A stretch of 64,000 nt of DNA from JAAFIP01 sp963775085 (GTDB taxonomy: Bacteria > Pseudomonadota > Gammaproteobacteria > Burkholderiales > Burkholderiaceae_C): assembly GCA_963775085.1 (NCBI GenBank), contig CAVZHO010000003.1, forward strand, positions 62,001-126,000, in the 5' to 3' direction. Positions within the stretch are counted from its first letter, which is position 1, and every line of letters starts with the position of its first letter. Positions 36,337 through 44,127 of the stretch are shown piece by piece. Under the pieces are notes generated by a model. It did not search any database and had not been told where the DNA came from. It worked only from the letters and a program-made list of their open reading frames with translations. A program made the position numbers and the translations under genes.

Positions 36337-37296
36337 ATGACCAAACTATTCACCGCCGCTTTGCTTTGCGTGGTGCAATGCTTCGCCCCCAGCGCTCTGG
36401 CGCAAGACAGACCCATCCGCATCGTGGTGCCCTTTGCCGCTGGCGGCCCTACCGATGTGCTGGCCCGCGTGCTGGCACCCAAGCTGTCGGCCTCGCTCAA
36501 ACGCACAGTGCTGGTGGACAACAAGGTCGGCGCTACCGGCAGCATCGGCGCGACCTTTGTGGCCAAGTCAGCCCCCGATGGCGACACGCTGCTCTTGGGC
36601 ACCAGCAGCATCATGGCCGCCAGCCCCAACCTGACGACCAATTTGACCTACGACCCGGTGAACGACTTTGTGCCGATCTCGCTGGTGGCCACGATAGAAA
36701 ACATTTTGGTAGTGCACCCCAGTGTGCCCGCCAAAACGGTGAAGGAACTAGTGGCTTATGCCAAGGCCAATCCCAAGAAGCTGTCCTACGCATCATCGGG
36801 CATTGGCAGCACCTACCATTTGGGCGCAGAGTTGTTCAGCTCGCAGACCGGCATCGAGTGGACGCATGTACCCTACAAGGGCGCAGCCCCTGCCATCCAA
36901 GACGTGTTGGCGGGCCATGTGCAGGTGATGTTTGACAACACCTCGTCGGCGATACCCAACATCAAGTCGGGGCGTTTGAAGGCGCTGGGTGTGGCCAGCC
37001 TCAAGCGCTATCCGACCTTGCCTGAGCTACCAACGATTGCGGAGGACGGTGTGGCAGGTTATGAGACCACAATTTGGCTTGGCCTATTTGCTCCGGCCAA
37101 AACGCCTTTAGCTATGGTGCAAAAGCTCAACAAAGAAGTGCAAGACGCGGTGAATTCTGTGGAGTACAAAGACAAGCTGGCCGCGCTGGACATTCAACCG
37201 CGTTTGTCGTCATCACAAGAGTTGGCGGCCTTTTTGAAAGCGGATTTAGGCAAGTGGGCGCGGGTGGTGAAGGATGCGGGGATAAAGTCGGAGTGA
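36337..37296 (+). CDS. Bug-family (tripartite tricarboxylate transporter) substrate-binding protein
   Basis: 319 aa from the ATG at 36337 (GGAGA upstream at a normal distance; an in-frame start 48 bp earlier lacks one). Sec signal MTKLFTAALLCVVQCFAPSALA, then RPIRIVVPFAAGGPTDVLARVLAP, LVDNKVGATGSIG and WTHVPYKGAAPAIQDVLAGH. Transcribed away from the Bug gene at 35215-36219; convergent with the CoA-transferase operon across the double-hairpin region. Confidence 0.9.
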   Translation: MTKLFTAALLCVVQCFAPSALAQDRPIRIVVPFAAGGPTDVLARVLAPKLSASLKRTVLVDNKVGATGSIGATFVAKSAPDGDTLLLGTSSIMAASPNLTTNLTYDPVNDFVPISLVATIENILVVHPSVPAKTVKELVAYAKANPKKLSYASSGIGSTYHLGAELFSSQTGIEWTHVPYKGAAPAIQDVLAGHVQVMFDNTSSAIPNIKSGRLKALGVASLKRYPTLPELPTIAEDGVAGYETTIWLGLFAPAKTPLAMVQKLNKEVQDAVNSVEYKDKLAALDIQPRLSSSQELAAFLKADLGKWARVVKDAGIKSE

Positions 37297-37333
37297 TGGT
37301 TAGCATCGGAACGCGGGGAGGATGGTTACGTAC

Positions 37334-37409
37334 GCACGGTTAGGTGTTTATCATCCGCCCTCATACTGGAGTACCAGAAATCGGTCGGCTGATAAACACC
37401 TAACCGTGC
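37334..37409. repeat. Long hairpin I with 19-bp perfect stem and 38-nt loop
   Basis: GCACGGTTAGGTGTTTATC (37334-37352) is the exact reverse complement of 37391-37409. The 38-nt loop contains a 32-bp core (37356-37387) that reappears, inverted and without any mismatch, in the loop of hairpin II. Together with hairpin II and a small palindrome (ggtagcttgctacc, 37419-37432) it fills the 324-bp gap between two convergent genes (37297-37620), in which no gene is seen. Confidence 0.85.
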
Positions 37410-37486
37410 AGCGACCAAGGTAGCTTGCTACCGGTAGTTTCGTTTTAGAGTTTCCAGCGACTACGAGTAGCGTTCTACCATGTGTG

Positions 37487-37564
37487 CAGGCGATATGGCG
37501 TATGCCGAACGACCGATTTCTGGTACTCCAGTATGAGGGCGTTTGGCATACGCTATATCGCCTG
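37487..37564. repeat. Long hairpin II with 20-bp stem (one mismatch) and 38-nt loop
   Basis: CAGGCGATATGGCGTATGCC (37487-37506) pairs with 37545-37564 with one mismatch (a G-T position). Its stem is unrelated to that of hairpin I, but the loop core 37510-37541 is the exact reverse complement of 37356-37387. The loops have the same length (38 nt). No T-run follows either hairpin, so they are not standard terminators even though they lie between convergent genes. Confidence 0.85.
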
Positions 37565-37620
37565 TAGCAAAGCCACCCCTACCAGCACAGCTCGTGAGAA
37601 AACTCGAACAATGTGAAAGC

Positions 37621-38262
37621 CTAAGCACGAATCGGCAGACCAACCAACTTCTCAAGTTCAGCATGGGACAAGTCCTCCACCTTGTCAATCAACACTAGCC
37701 CCTGTGGTGCGCATTCAAACGTAGCCAGGTCGCAATAAATCCGCTTCACACACGCAATCCCCGTCAATGGGTAAGTGCAAGAGCTTACAATTTTGCTTAC
37801 CCCTTGCTTGGTGAGCAAATCCATCATTACCCAGGTCTGTTTGGCACCCACGGCCAAATCCATGGCACCGCCTACTGCGGGGATGGCATCCGCCTCGCCC
37901 GTGTGCCAGTTAGCCAAGTCGCCCGTGGCGCTGACCTGGAAGGCACCCAGTACGCAGATGTCCAGATGGCCGCCGCGCATCAGCGCAAAGCTGTCGGCGT
38001 GGTGCGAGTACGAGCCGCCTGGCAGCAGGGTGACGGGTTGCTTGCCTGCATTGATCAGGTCGTAGTCTTCCTCACCCGCAGCAGGCGCTGGACCCATGCC
38101 GATGATGCCGTTTTCGCTGTGCAGCAGCACCTCCAGCGTGCGCGGAATGTGATTGGCCACCAGGGTGGGCATGCCGATGCCTAAGTTGACCGACAGGCCC
38201 TCGGGGATGTCTTGCGCAATGCGGGCGGCGAGTTGGTCTTTAGTGCGTTTGGTATAGCTCAT
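37621..38262 (-). CDS. 3-oxoacid CoA-transferase, subunit B
   Basis: 213 aa. Family landmarks GIGMPTLVANHIP, the catalytic-Glu motif SENGIIGMGPAP and LLPGGSYSHHADSFALMRGGHLD. With subunit A it transfers CoA from succinyl-CoA to a 3-oxoacid (3-oxoadipate or acetoacetate). The GTG/ATG region overlaps the end of subunit A by 4 bp. Last gene of the minus-strand catabolic operon. Confidence 0.92.
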   Translation of the reverse strand: MSYTKRTKDQLAARIAQDIPEGLSVNLGIGMPTLVANHIPRTLEVLLHSENGIIGMGPAPAAGEEDYDLINAGKQPVTLLPGGSYSHHADSFALMRGGHLDICVLGAFQVSATGDLANWHTGEADAIPAVGGAMDLAVGAKQTWVMMDLLTKQGVSKIVSSCTYPLTGIACVKRIYCDLATFECAPQGLVLIDKVEDLSHAELEKLVGLPIRA

Positions 38263-38963
38263 GCTGCGGCCTTTTTGAATCCACCGGCTTCGGTGGCCAC
38301 ACGGTCGATGCGCACAATCTGGTGCACGAAAAGGCCGGGGGTGATGATGTGCTCGGGGTCGAGTGCGCCCAGCTCCACAATCTCGTGCACCGTGGCCACG
38401 GTTTTCTTGGCGGCCATGGCCATCACAGGGCCAAAGTTGCGGGCGGCTTTGCGGTAGGTCAGGTTGCCCCAGCGGTCGCCGCGCTCGGCTTTGATGAGGG
38501 CCAGGTCGGCGTGGATAGGCATTTCCAGTACATAGTGTTTGCCGTTGATCTCACGCGCCTCTTTGCCTTTGGCCAATTCGGTGCCGTAGCCCGTGGGTGT
38601 GAAGAATGCGCCAATGCCCGCGCCCGCTGCGCGGATACGCTCGGCCAGGTTGCCTTGGGGCACTAATTCGAGCTCTACCTTGCCGCTGCGGTACAGAGCA
38701 TCAAACACGTAGCTGTCGGCTTGGCGCGGGTAGCTGCAAATGATTTTGCGCACGCGCCCGGCTTTGAGCAGTGCAGCCAGGCCTTCGTCGCCGTTGCCCG
38801 CATTGTTGTTGACAATGACGAGGTCTTTGGCACCCTGCGCAATCAAGCCGTCGATCAGCTCATTAGGAATGCCCGCCGTGCCAAAGCCGCCGATCATGAC
38901 CGTGGCACCGTCTTGGTTGTCAGCCAGCGCTTGTGCGATGGTGCTGGCGATCTTGTTAATCAT
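38259..38963 (-). CDS. 3-oxoacid CoA-transferase, subunit A
   Basis: 234 aa. GGFGTAGIPNELIDGLIAQGAKDLVIVNNNAGNG is the CoA-binding signature of subunit A; FFTPTGYGTELAKGKE follows. Overlaps subunit B by 4 bp. Similar to PcaI/ScoA; the context of aromatic-type genes favours a 3-oxoadipate-like substrate but acetoacetate is also possible. Confidence 0.92.
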   Translation of the reverse strand: MINKIASTIAQALADNQDGATVMIGGFGTAGIPNELIDGLIAQGAKDLVIVNNNAGNGDEGLAALLKAGRVRKIICSYPRQADSYVFDALYRSGKVELELVPQGNLAERIRAAGAGIGAFFTPTGYGTELAKGKEAREINGKHYVLEMPIHADLALIKAERGDRWGNLTYRKAARNFGPVMAMAAKKTVATVHEIVELGALDPEHIITPGLFVHQIVRIDRVATEAGGFKKAAA

Positions 38964-39011
38964 TCTTGGGTCTCCGGGGAAAGCAGTGCAGAATTTAGTT
39001 TAAACCATCGC

Positions 39012-39617
39012 TTAAGCGATGACGTTAAACATCGTGCGCTGGGTGTTGATGAAGTGCGGCCTGGCAATGTCGCTCCACGCGGTGTTGCGCACGGCCAACC
39101 AGGGGGCAGAGCCCAGGATTTGCGTGCTCACCAAGTCGTAGCAGGCCAGGGACTGCGGGCCGTGGTCGTGATTGAGCAGGCGGGTGGCGCGGATACAGCC
39201 AGGCACACGGGCCAAGCCGGGCATGTGCTCGGTGTCGTACCAGCGGGCGATCTCAGGCATCCAACCCTCTTCGGCATTGGTTTCGACGACGTAGTGGAAG
39301 AGGGGCGTGTCGGTGTGCGATGCGCCTGGCAAGTCCATTACGGTTTCCAGCCGTGATGCATGGATGTGGGTTGCGCCTGCCAGTGCCTTGCCGAATGCTG
39401 CCGCTAATGTGGCAAGCACGCTGCTATCCACGGAGGTGCGTGTGGACAAGCGCGCATACACATAAGCCGTCTGCGTGTCGGCCGGCCAGGCTACGCGGTG
39501 CAGCGCCATGGGCAGCGGGCTAGCAGCGCACCAGCCTTGTGCGGCGGGGGCCAAGCCTGCAACTGCCGTGGAATCCAGCGTGGTTTGCAGCAGGATAAAG
39601 TCGGTCGTGCGTTGCAT
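39012..39617 (-). CDS. Hypothetical protein, EthD/DUF4286-like dimeric barrel
   Basis: 201 aa. It has two similar halves, and the second contains WYDTEHMPGLARVPGCIRATRL, the type of motif seen in small dimeric alpha/beta-barrel proteins of the EthD/DUF4286 kind that occur in aromatic and lactone catabolic operons. No catalytic residue can be named. It is 48 bp upstream of the CoA transferase genes and 2 bp from the next gene, so it is part of the operon. Confidence 0.65.
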   Translation of the reverse strand: MQRTTDFILLQTTLDSTAVAGLAPAAQGWCAASPLPMALHRVAWPADTQTAYVYARLSTRTSVDSSVLATLAAAFGKALAGATHIHASRLETVMDLPGASHTDTPLFHYVVETNAEEGWMPEIARWYDTEHMPGLARVPGCIRATRLLNHDHGPQSLACYDLVSTQILGSAPWLAVRNTAWSDIARPHFINTQRTMFNVIA

Positions 39618-39619
39618 GC

Positions 39620-40141
39620 TCAGTGCCCAATATGCAGCGCCACCAAAAAGCGCGACACCATGTTGTATGCGGCAATGGTGGCCACCAGGTCGAGCTGGCC
39701 TTGCGCATCAAAATGCGATTGCACCTGCGCGTACAAGGCATCGGGCACGTCAATGTCGCGTGTCATCGCATCGGCCAGTTGCATGACCACGCGCTGGACC
39801 GGTGTGAAAGGCGCATCCGCCGCCAGTGGCACGGCGCGAGTGGCATCGATGCTGGCTTGCGTCACACCTGCGGCCAGCGCAATGGGGGCGTGCGCATCAA
39901 ACTCGTAGCTGGCGCGGTTGAGCACCGCCACGCGCAAGATAGCCAGCTCGCGCAGGCTGGCGGGCAGGCTGTTGCGGTTGCGCACGGCCGACAGCATTTG
40001 CTCCCAGCCATGGGCGATGGGTGGGCTGTTAAGCAGCACCTGGTACAGCGGCGATACCTTGCCACCGCGCTGGGCAGCGATTTGGGCTTCTTGGGCGGCC
40101 AGCTCGGGGCGGATGCCGGGGGGGATGGGGGCGATGCGCAT
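39620..40141 (-). CDS. Carboxymuconolactone decarboxylase family protein
   Basis: 173 aa. AhpD/CMD-like fold, with LRELAILRVAVLNRASYEFDAHAPIALAAGV matching the core helix of the family (Glu and His conserved). The CxxC redox pair of AhpD is absent, so it resembles true decarboxylases or hydrolases of lactones rather than peroxidase partners. Substrate unknown; it follows the Bug gene in the operon by 16 bp. Confidence 0.85.
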   Translation of the reverse strand: MRIAPIPPGIRPELAAQEAQIAAQRGGKVSPLYQVLLNSPPIAHGWEQMLSAVRNRNSLPASLRELAILRVAVLNRASYEFDAHAPIALAAGVTQASIDATRAVPLAADAPFTPVQRVVMQLADAMTRDIDVPDALYAQVQSHFDAQGQLDLVATIAAYNMVSRFLVALHIGH

Positions 40142-40157
40142 GGTGTGTGTTGAAAAG

Positions 40158-41138
40158 TTAGTCGGCCTTGACGTTTTTGCTGCGCACCACGCGCGACCAT
40201 TTGGCAGAGTCGCTTTTCAGCAAGTTAGCCAACTCGGTCGGCGTGGAGGGTGCTGGCTCGGCACCCGAGGCCAGCAATTTGGTTTTGACCGCCTCGGTGC
40301 TGAGCGTGGTGCGCACCGCATGATTGACACGGTCAACATCCGCCGTCGATGTGCCTTTGGCGGCGAACAGCGCGTACCAGTTGTCAGAGTCCACGCCAGG
40401 GATGCCCATTTCGGTGAAGGTTTTTACCTCGGGAAACAAGGGGTGGCGTTTAGGCGAGGCGATGCCAATGGGTTTGAGTTTGCCTGCCTTGATGAAAGAC
40501 ACTAGGCCGGGGATATCGCCAAAAAAACCGGTCACATGGCCTGCAATTACATCGGTAATGGCCGGTGCGGCGCCTTTGTAGGGTACATGGGTCAGGTTGA
40601 TTTTGGCAGCATCGTTCAGTAACTCAATGGCCAAATGCGGCACGCTGCCCGTGCCCGACGATGCCATGGTCAGCGGCTTGTCTTTTTGCTGGCGACTGGC
40701 GGCCACAAATTCGGCCCCCGTGTGGTAGGGCGCGTTGGCCCCGACTACCAGCATTTCCACGTTGTTCACCACCAGAGACATCGGGGTGAGGTCGCGGGCC
40801 GGGTCGTAGGCCAGCTTCTCGTAAAGCGCCGGGTTAATGGCCACTGCGCCCACACTGGTCAGCCACAGGGTGTTGCCGTCGGGTGCGGACTTGGAGACGA
40901 AGTCGGCGGCTATTGCACCGTTAGCGCCCGCCTTGTTCTCAATAATCACTTGGTGCCCCAGCTCTTTGCCCAGTTGATCAGCCAGTGCGCGCGCCACAAA
41001 GTCTACCGGCCCCCCGGGCGGAAAAGCGACGATGATGCGGGTGATTTTGTTTTGTGCCAATGCGGCAGAAGAGAGAGCGAGCAGACCGCAGGAAAGACCG
41101 ATGGCCAGTGCGCGGCGGGTGAATTGATTTGAGTTCAT
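40158..41138 (-). CDS. Bug-family (tripartite tricarboxylate transporter) substrate-binding protein
   Basis: 326 aa with signal MNSNQFTRRALAIGLSCGLLALSSAALA. Mature landmarks: ITRIIVAFPPGGPVDFVARALAD, VIIENKAGANGAIAAD, VPHLAIELL and LTHVPYKGAAPAITDVIAGH. Embedded in the CoA-transferase/SDR/lactonase operon, it probably binds the pathway's starting acid. Fourth Bug protein in the window. Confidence 0.92.
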   Translation of the reverse strand: MNSNQFTRRALAIGLSCGLLALSSAALAQNKITRIIVAFPPGGPVDFVARALADQLGKELGHQVIIENKAGANGAIAADFVSKSAPDGNTLWLTSVGAVAINPALYEKLAYDPARDLTPMSLVVNNVEMLVVGANAPYHTGAEFVAASRQQKDKPLTMASSGTGSVPHLAIELLNDAAKINLTHVPYKGAAPAITDVIAGHVTGFFGDIPGLVSFIKAGKLKPIGIASPKRHPLFPEVKTFTEMGIPGVDSDNWYALFAAKGTSTADVDRVNHAVRTTLSTEAVKTKLLASGAEPAPSTPTELANLLKSDSAKWSRVVRSKNVKAD

Positions 41139-41222
41139 ATATTCCTGTCAATAAATGTGAAGTGGTTTCAGCAAGCTCAGCCAGAACTGAAGTCTTTGCA
41201 TGGATGATCGTCGGTGAGGGCG

Positions 41223-42041
41223 CTAATCACAGCGCACCGACATGCCGCCATCGACAATGATTTCGGTGCCCGTCACAAAGCGCGATTCGTCGCAGGCTAG
41301 GAACAGCGCCGCATTTGCGGTGTCACGGCCATCGCCCATAAAGGGCAGTGGAATGCGGGACTGACGCTGTTTCAATAACGCCTCCACATCGCCACCCGCG
41401 CGCTGGCCCGCCAGCCGTACCTCGACCATGGGCGTGTGCAACTGGCCGGGCACCACGGTGTTGACGCGAATGCCCTCTTTGGCGTATTGCACCGCCAGCA
41501 CGCGCGAGAACTGGATGACACCGGCCTTGGTGGCGGCATAGGCAATCTGCGCCGCGCCCGTCCAACGCAGCGCTGAGGTGGACGATATGTTGACTATGGC
41601 GCCGCCACCCTGCGCCTGCATGTGCGGCAGTATGTATTTGCAGGTGAGGAAAATGCTTTTTAGGTTGTGGTCGACCTGCGCGTCCCACACCTCTTCACTC
41701 ATCTCCACCGGCCCGCCTTTGGCCGAGCCGCCCACGTTGTTGACCAGCACGTCGATGCGGCCGAACTTATCTATGCAGGTGGACACCATGGCGGCAATCG
41801 ATGCGCTGCTGGTTACATCGCAAGTGCCACCGATAAAAGTGCCACCCGCATCGGCAATCAGCTGGGCTGTCTCAGTCAAACGCTCGAGGTCTTTGTCAAA
41901 GCCATAGACCTTCGCGCCTTCGTGTGCAAACCGCACCGCAATCGCACGGCCATTGCCCCAGCCGGGGCCCACAGACCCTGCGCCGGTGACGAGGGCTACT
42001 TTGCCAGCGAGGCGACCGGTGAGAACAGAATTGGGAGTCAT
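41223..42041 (-). CDS. Short-chain dehydrogenase/reductase
   Basis: 272 aa Rossmann-fold enzyme. Cofactor motif LVTGAGSVGPGWGNGRAIA near the N-terminus (an insert relative to TGxxxGIG), NVGG segment, catalytic Ser in INISSTSALRW and Tyr-x-x-x-Lys in YAATKAG. C-terminal VTGTEIIVDGGMSVR is typical. An NAD(P)-dependent alcohol or dihydrodiol dehydrogenase step in the operon is likely. Confidence 0.9.
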   Translation of the reverse strand: MTPNSVLTGRLAGKVALVTGAGSVGPGWGNGRAIAVRFAHEGAKVYGFDKDLERLTETAQLIADAGGTFIGGTCDVTSSASIAAMVSTCIDKFGRIDVLVNNVGGSAKGGPVEMSEEVWDAQVDHNLKSIFLTCKYILPHMQAQGGGAIVNISSTSALRWTGAAQIAYAATKAGVIQFSRVLAVQYAKEGIRVNTVVPGQLHTPMVEVRLAGQRAGGDVEALLKQRQSRIPLPFMGDGRDTANAALFLACDESRFVTGTEIIVDGGMSVRCD

Positions 42042-42093
42042 GGGTGTGGAAAGCTACGACGGGCTTAGCCCGATTGGTGTGGTGTGTGAAATA

Positions 42094-43005
42094 CTACGCA
42101 GTAAAGCGGTAGAGTTTTTGCGGGTTTTGCACCAACAGCTGCTCCAGCAGCGCTTGCGTCGGGGCAATGCCAGAGAGCGCATCCACCAACACCCCATCAT
42201 CGGGCACATGGGTATGGTTGGGGTGCGGCCAGTCGGTTCCCCAGACGCATTGCTCGGGGTAGCGCTCGACCAGCAGGCGCGCCAGTGCCACGCCGTCGGC
42301 ATAGGGCGGTTGCTTGTGCGATGCGAAGGAATCAATGCGGTCAATGCCGCTCACCTTCACATGGAACTTCGGGTTGTTCAGCAGCGTGAGCAGGGCCGCA
42401 AAGTCGGCATGCTCTGAGCCGCGCGTGGCATCCACGCGGCCCATGTGGTCGATCACCACGGGCACGGCGCTGCGGGACAAGGGCTTGATCAACTGGTGGA
42501 TCAGCGCGCCATCAAAATGCACTTGCAAATGCAGATTCAATGGCTTGAGGCGGTGCGTGAGTGCCACGATGGCATTCATGGAGGTGTCGCTAGTAAGGCT
42601 GGGCATAAAGTGAAAGCGCACCCCGCGAACGCCCGCCATCGCTATGCGCTCCAGCTCGGCATCGGACACATCCACCGGCACCAAGCTCACGCCCAGATAG
42701 TGCCCGCCGCCTGCGGCAATAGCATCTTCCACCACCCGGTTGTCCATGCCATGCACGAGGGACTGCACAATCACGCAGCGCTCAATGCCCTGCTGGTGGT
42801 GCAGCGCAAACAGTATATCCTTGGGCGCATCTACGGGCGTGAAGCTGCGCGTGGGCGCATAGGCAAAGCGCTCCGCAGGCCCGAAGATATGCACATGCGC
42901 GTCGCAGGCCAGCGGCGGCAACTTCAGCCCCGTGGTGCTGGGCTGCGGCTTGTAGGTGAGCAGCGGCTTGAGTTGGTCCGCTGACAACGTGGCATTAGAA
43001 GCCAA
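42094..43005 (-). CDS. Amidohydrolase-family lactonase (2-pyrone-4,6-dicarboxylate lactonase-like)
   Basis: 303 aa. TIM-barrel amidohydrolase with the first metal-site motif DAHVHIFGP (His-x-His), the SLVHGMDN segment, DHMGRVDA and WGTDWPHPNHTHVPDDG. These match the LigI/PDC-lactonase group, which opens a pyrone or lactone ring. It overlaps the upstream gene by 11 bp. Together with the CMD-like and SDR proteins it points to lactone intermediates of an aromatic or sugar-acid pathway. Confidence 0.88.
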   Translation of the reverse strand: MASNATLSADQLKPLLTYKPQPSTTGLKLPPLACDAHVHIFGPAERFAYAPTRSFTPVDAPKDILFALHHQQGIERCVIVQSLVHGMDNRVVEDAIAAGGGHYLGVSLVPVDVSDAELERIAMAGVRGVRFHFMPSLTSDTSMNAIVALTHRLKPLNLHLQVHFDGALIHQLIKPLSRSAVPVVIDHMGRVDATRGSEHADFAALLTLLNNPKFHVKVSGIDRIDSFASHKQPPYADGVALARLLVERYPEQCVWGTDWPHPNHTHVPDDGVLVDALSGIAPTQALLEQLLVQNPQKLYRFTA

Positions 43006-43867
43006 GCGTTTGTCCTTCGGTCATCTTGATCACCTGGGTGCCACTGTGCCCCTGCATGGCCGCTTCAAATTGTGCGAAGGTGCCCTTAGTAATGGGATTG
43101 GAGCCGTAATGCATGGGGATGACAAACTTGGGCTTGATCCAAGTGCGAATGGCATAGGCTGCATCGTCCGGATCCATGGTGAAGTTGCCGCCGATGGGGA
43201 TCAGCACCAAGTCGGGCTTGTAATGCTCGGCAATGAACTTCATGTCGCCAAACAGCCCGGTGTCACCCATATGCCAAATCTTGAAACCGTTTTCCAGCTG
43301 GATGATGTAGCCCACGGCCTCGCCGGCTGGGTGTGACTCGTTTTTGTCGGTGGTGGGGTTCTTCCACACCAGCAGGGAAGAGTGCTCCGCAGCGACGGCC
43401 GTGACCTTGATACCGGGAAAGGGCGTGACGTGGCCGGTTTTGTTAAAGCGGTGCGTCAGGTTAGCGGGCAGCACGCCCAGCGTCACCAGCGGGGTCATCA
43501 TGTCGGCGGGGCCGTACAGCACGGTGTTGTTCAGCTTGGCCAGCGCGGGCGCGTCGCCAATGTGGTCTACGTGGGCATGAGTGACCAGCAGCAGGTCAAT
43601 TTTGCCCACGGCGGCCAAGTCAGTTTTGTATGGCGCAGGGGTTTTGGGGCCACCGGTGATCCACGGGTCGACCACAATCATTTTGCCGCCCGGAGACTTG
43701 ATGCGAAAGCCTGCCTGACTGAACCATAGCAGCTCGGTTTTACCTGCTGTGGCACTGGCACCGGTAGCAGCGGCTGTAGGTGCGGACGGCAGTTGCGCGC
43801 AACCTACCGCCAGCACGGCAGCAAGTGCTACTGCGCAAGAGTTTTTGGTGAAATGAACGAGTCGCAT
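42995..43867 (-). CDS. Metallo-beta-lactamase-fold lipoprotein (UPF0173/UlaG-like)
   Basis: 290 aa from MRLVHFTKNS at 43867; 45 upstream codons are open but unlikely. Lipoprotein signal with lipobox LAVGC. The metal-binding motif THAHVDHIGD (HxHxDH) and later HMGDTGLFGDM are those of metal-dependent hydrolases related to L-ascorbate-6-phosphate lactonase. First gene of the minus-strand operon; a periplasmic, membrane-anchored lactone hydrolase is inferred. Confidence 0.87.
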   Translation of the reverse strand: MRLVHFTKNSCAVALAAVLAVGCAQLPSAPTAAATGASATAGKTELLWFSQAGFRIKSPGGKMIVVDPWITGGPKTPAPYKTDLAAVGKIDLLLVTHAHVDHIGDAPALAKLNNTVLYGPADMMTPLVTLGVLPANLTHRFNKTGHVTPFPGIKVTAVAAEHSSLLVWKNPTTDKNESHPAGEAVGYIIQLENGFKIWHMGDTGLFGDMKFIAEHYKPDLVLIPIGGNFTMDPDDAAYAIRTWIKPKFVIPMHYGSNPITKGTFAQFEAAMQGHSGTQVIKMTEGQTLGF

Positions 43868-44127
43868 AAGTGTCTCCAAATTGTTTGAGATGTCAGTGTT
43901 TTGGCAGCGTCCCATCGCTGGGTGCCAGCGCATCACAGCAGAGTTTGTCCTGCAAAGCACACGCCGCAGGTGCGTGGTATTGCGTAGAGCCGGGTTGCAC
44001 ACCGGTCGCTATTGCACGGATAAGTGGAAACCCTCTTTGGCTGCACACTGCCTAGCGGTAGTATCGCCTGCGCAGTTGTGTTTAGCAAACGCTCATTTAA
44101 TCCTGTTTAACCCCTCGGAGACTTTCC
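43868..44127. promoter_or_regulatory. Divergent promoter region
   Basis: 260-bp gap between the starts of the metallo-hydrolase operon (minus) and the sorbosone-dehydrogenase-like gene (plus); both promoters must lie here. No clear -35/-10 pair or operator could be assigned by eye. A good ribosome site (CGGAG, 44116-44120) precedes the plus-strand gene. Confidence 0.5.

Noticed and set aside
37334..37409. Integron attC site: stem I contains GTTAGGT and ACCTAAC, which fit the core-site consensus
   Set aside because: The boxes are in inside-out order for an attC, the stems of the two hairpins differ while the loops are conserved (opposite of attC), and no integrase or cassette is present.
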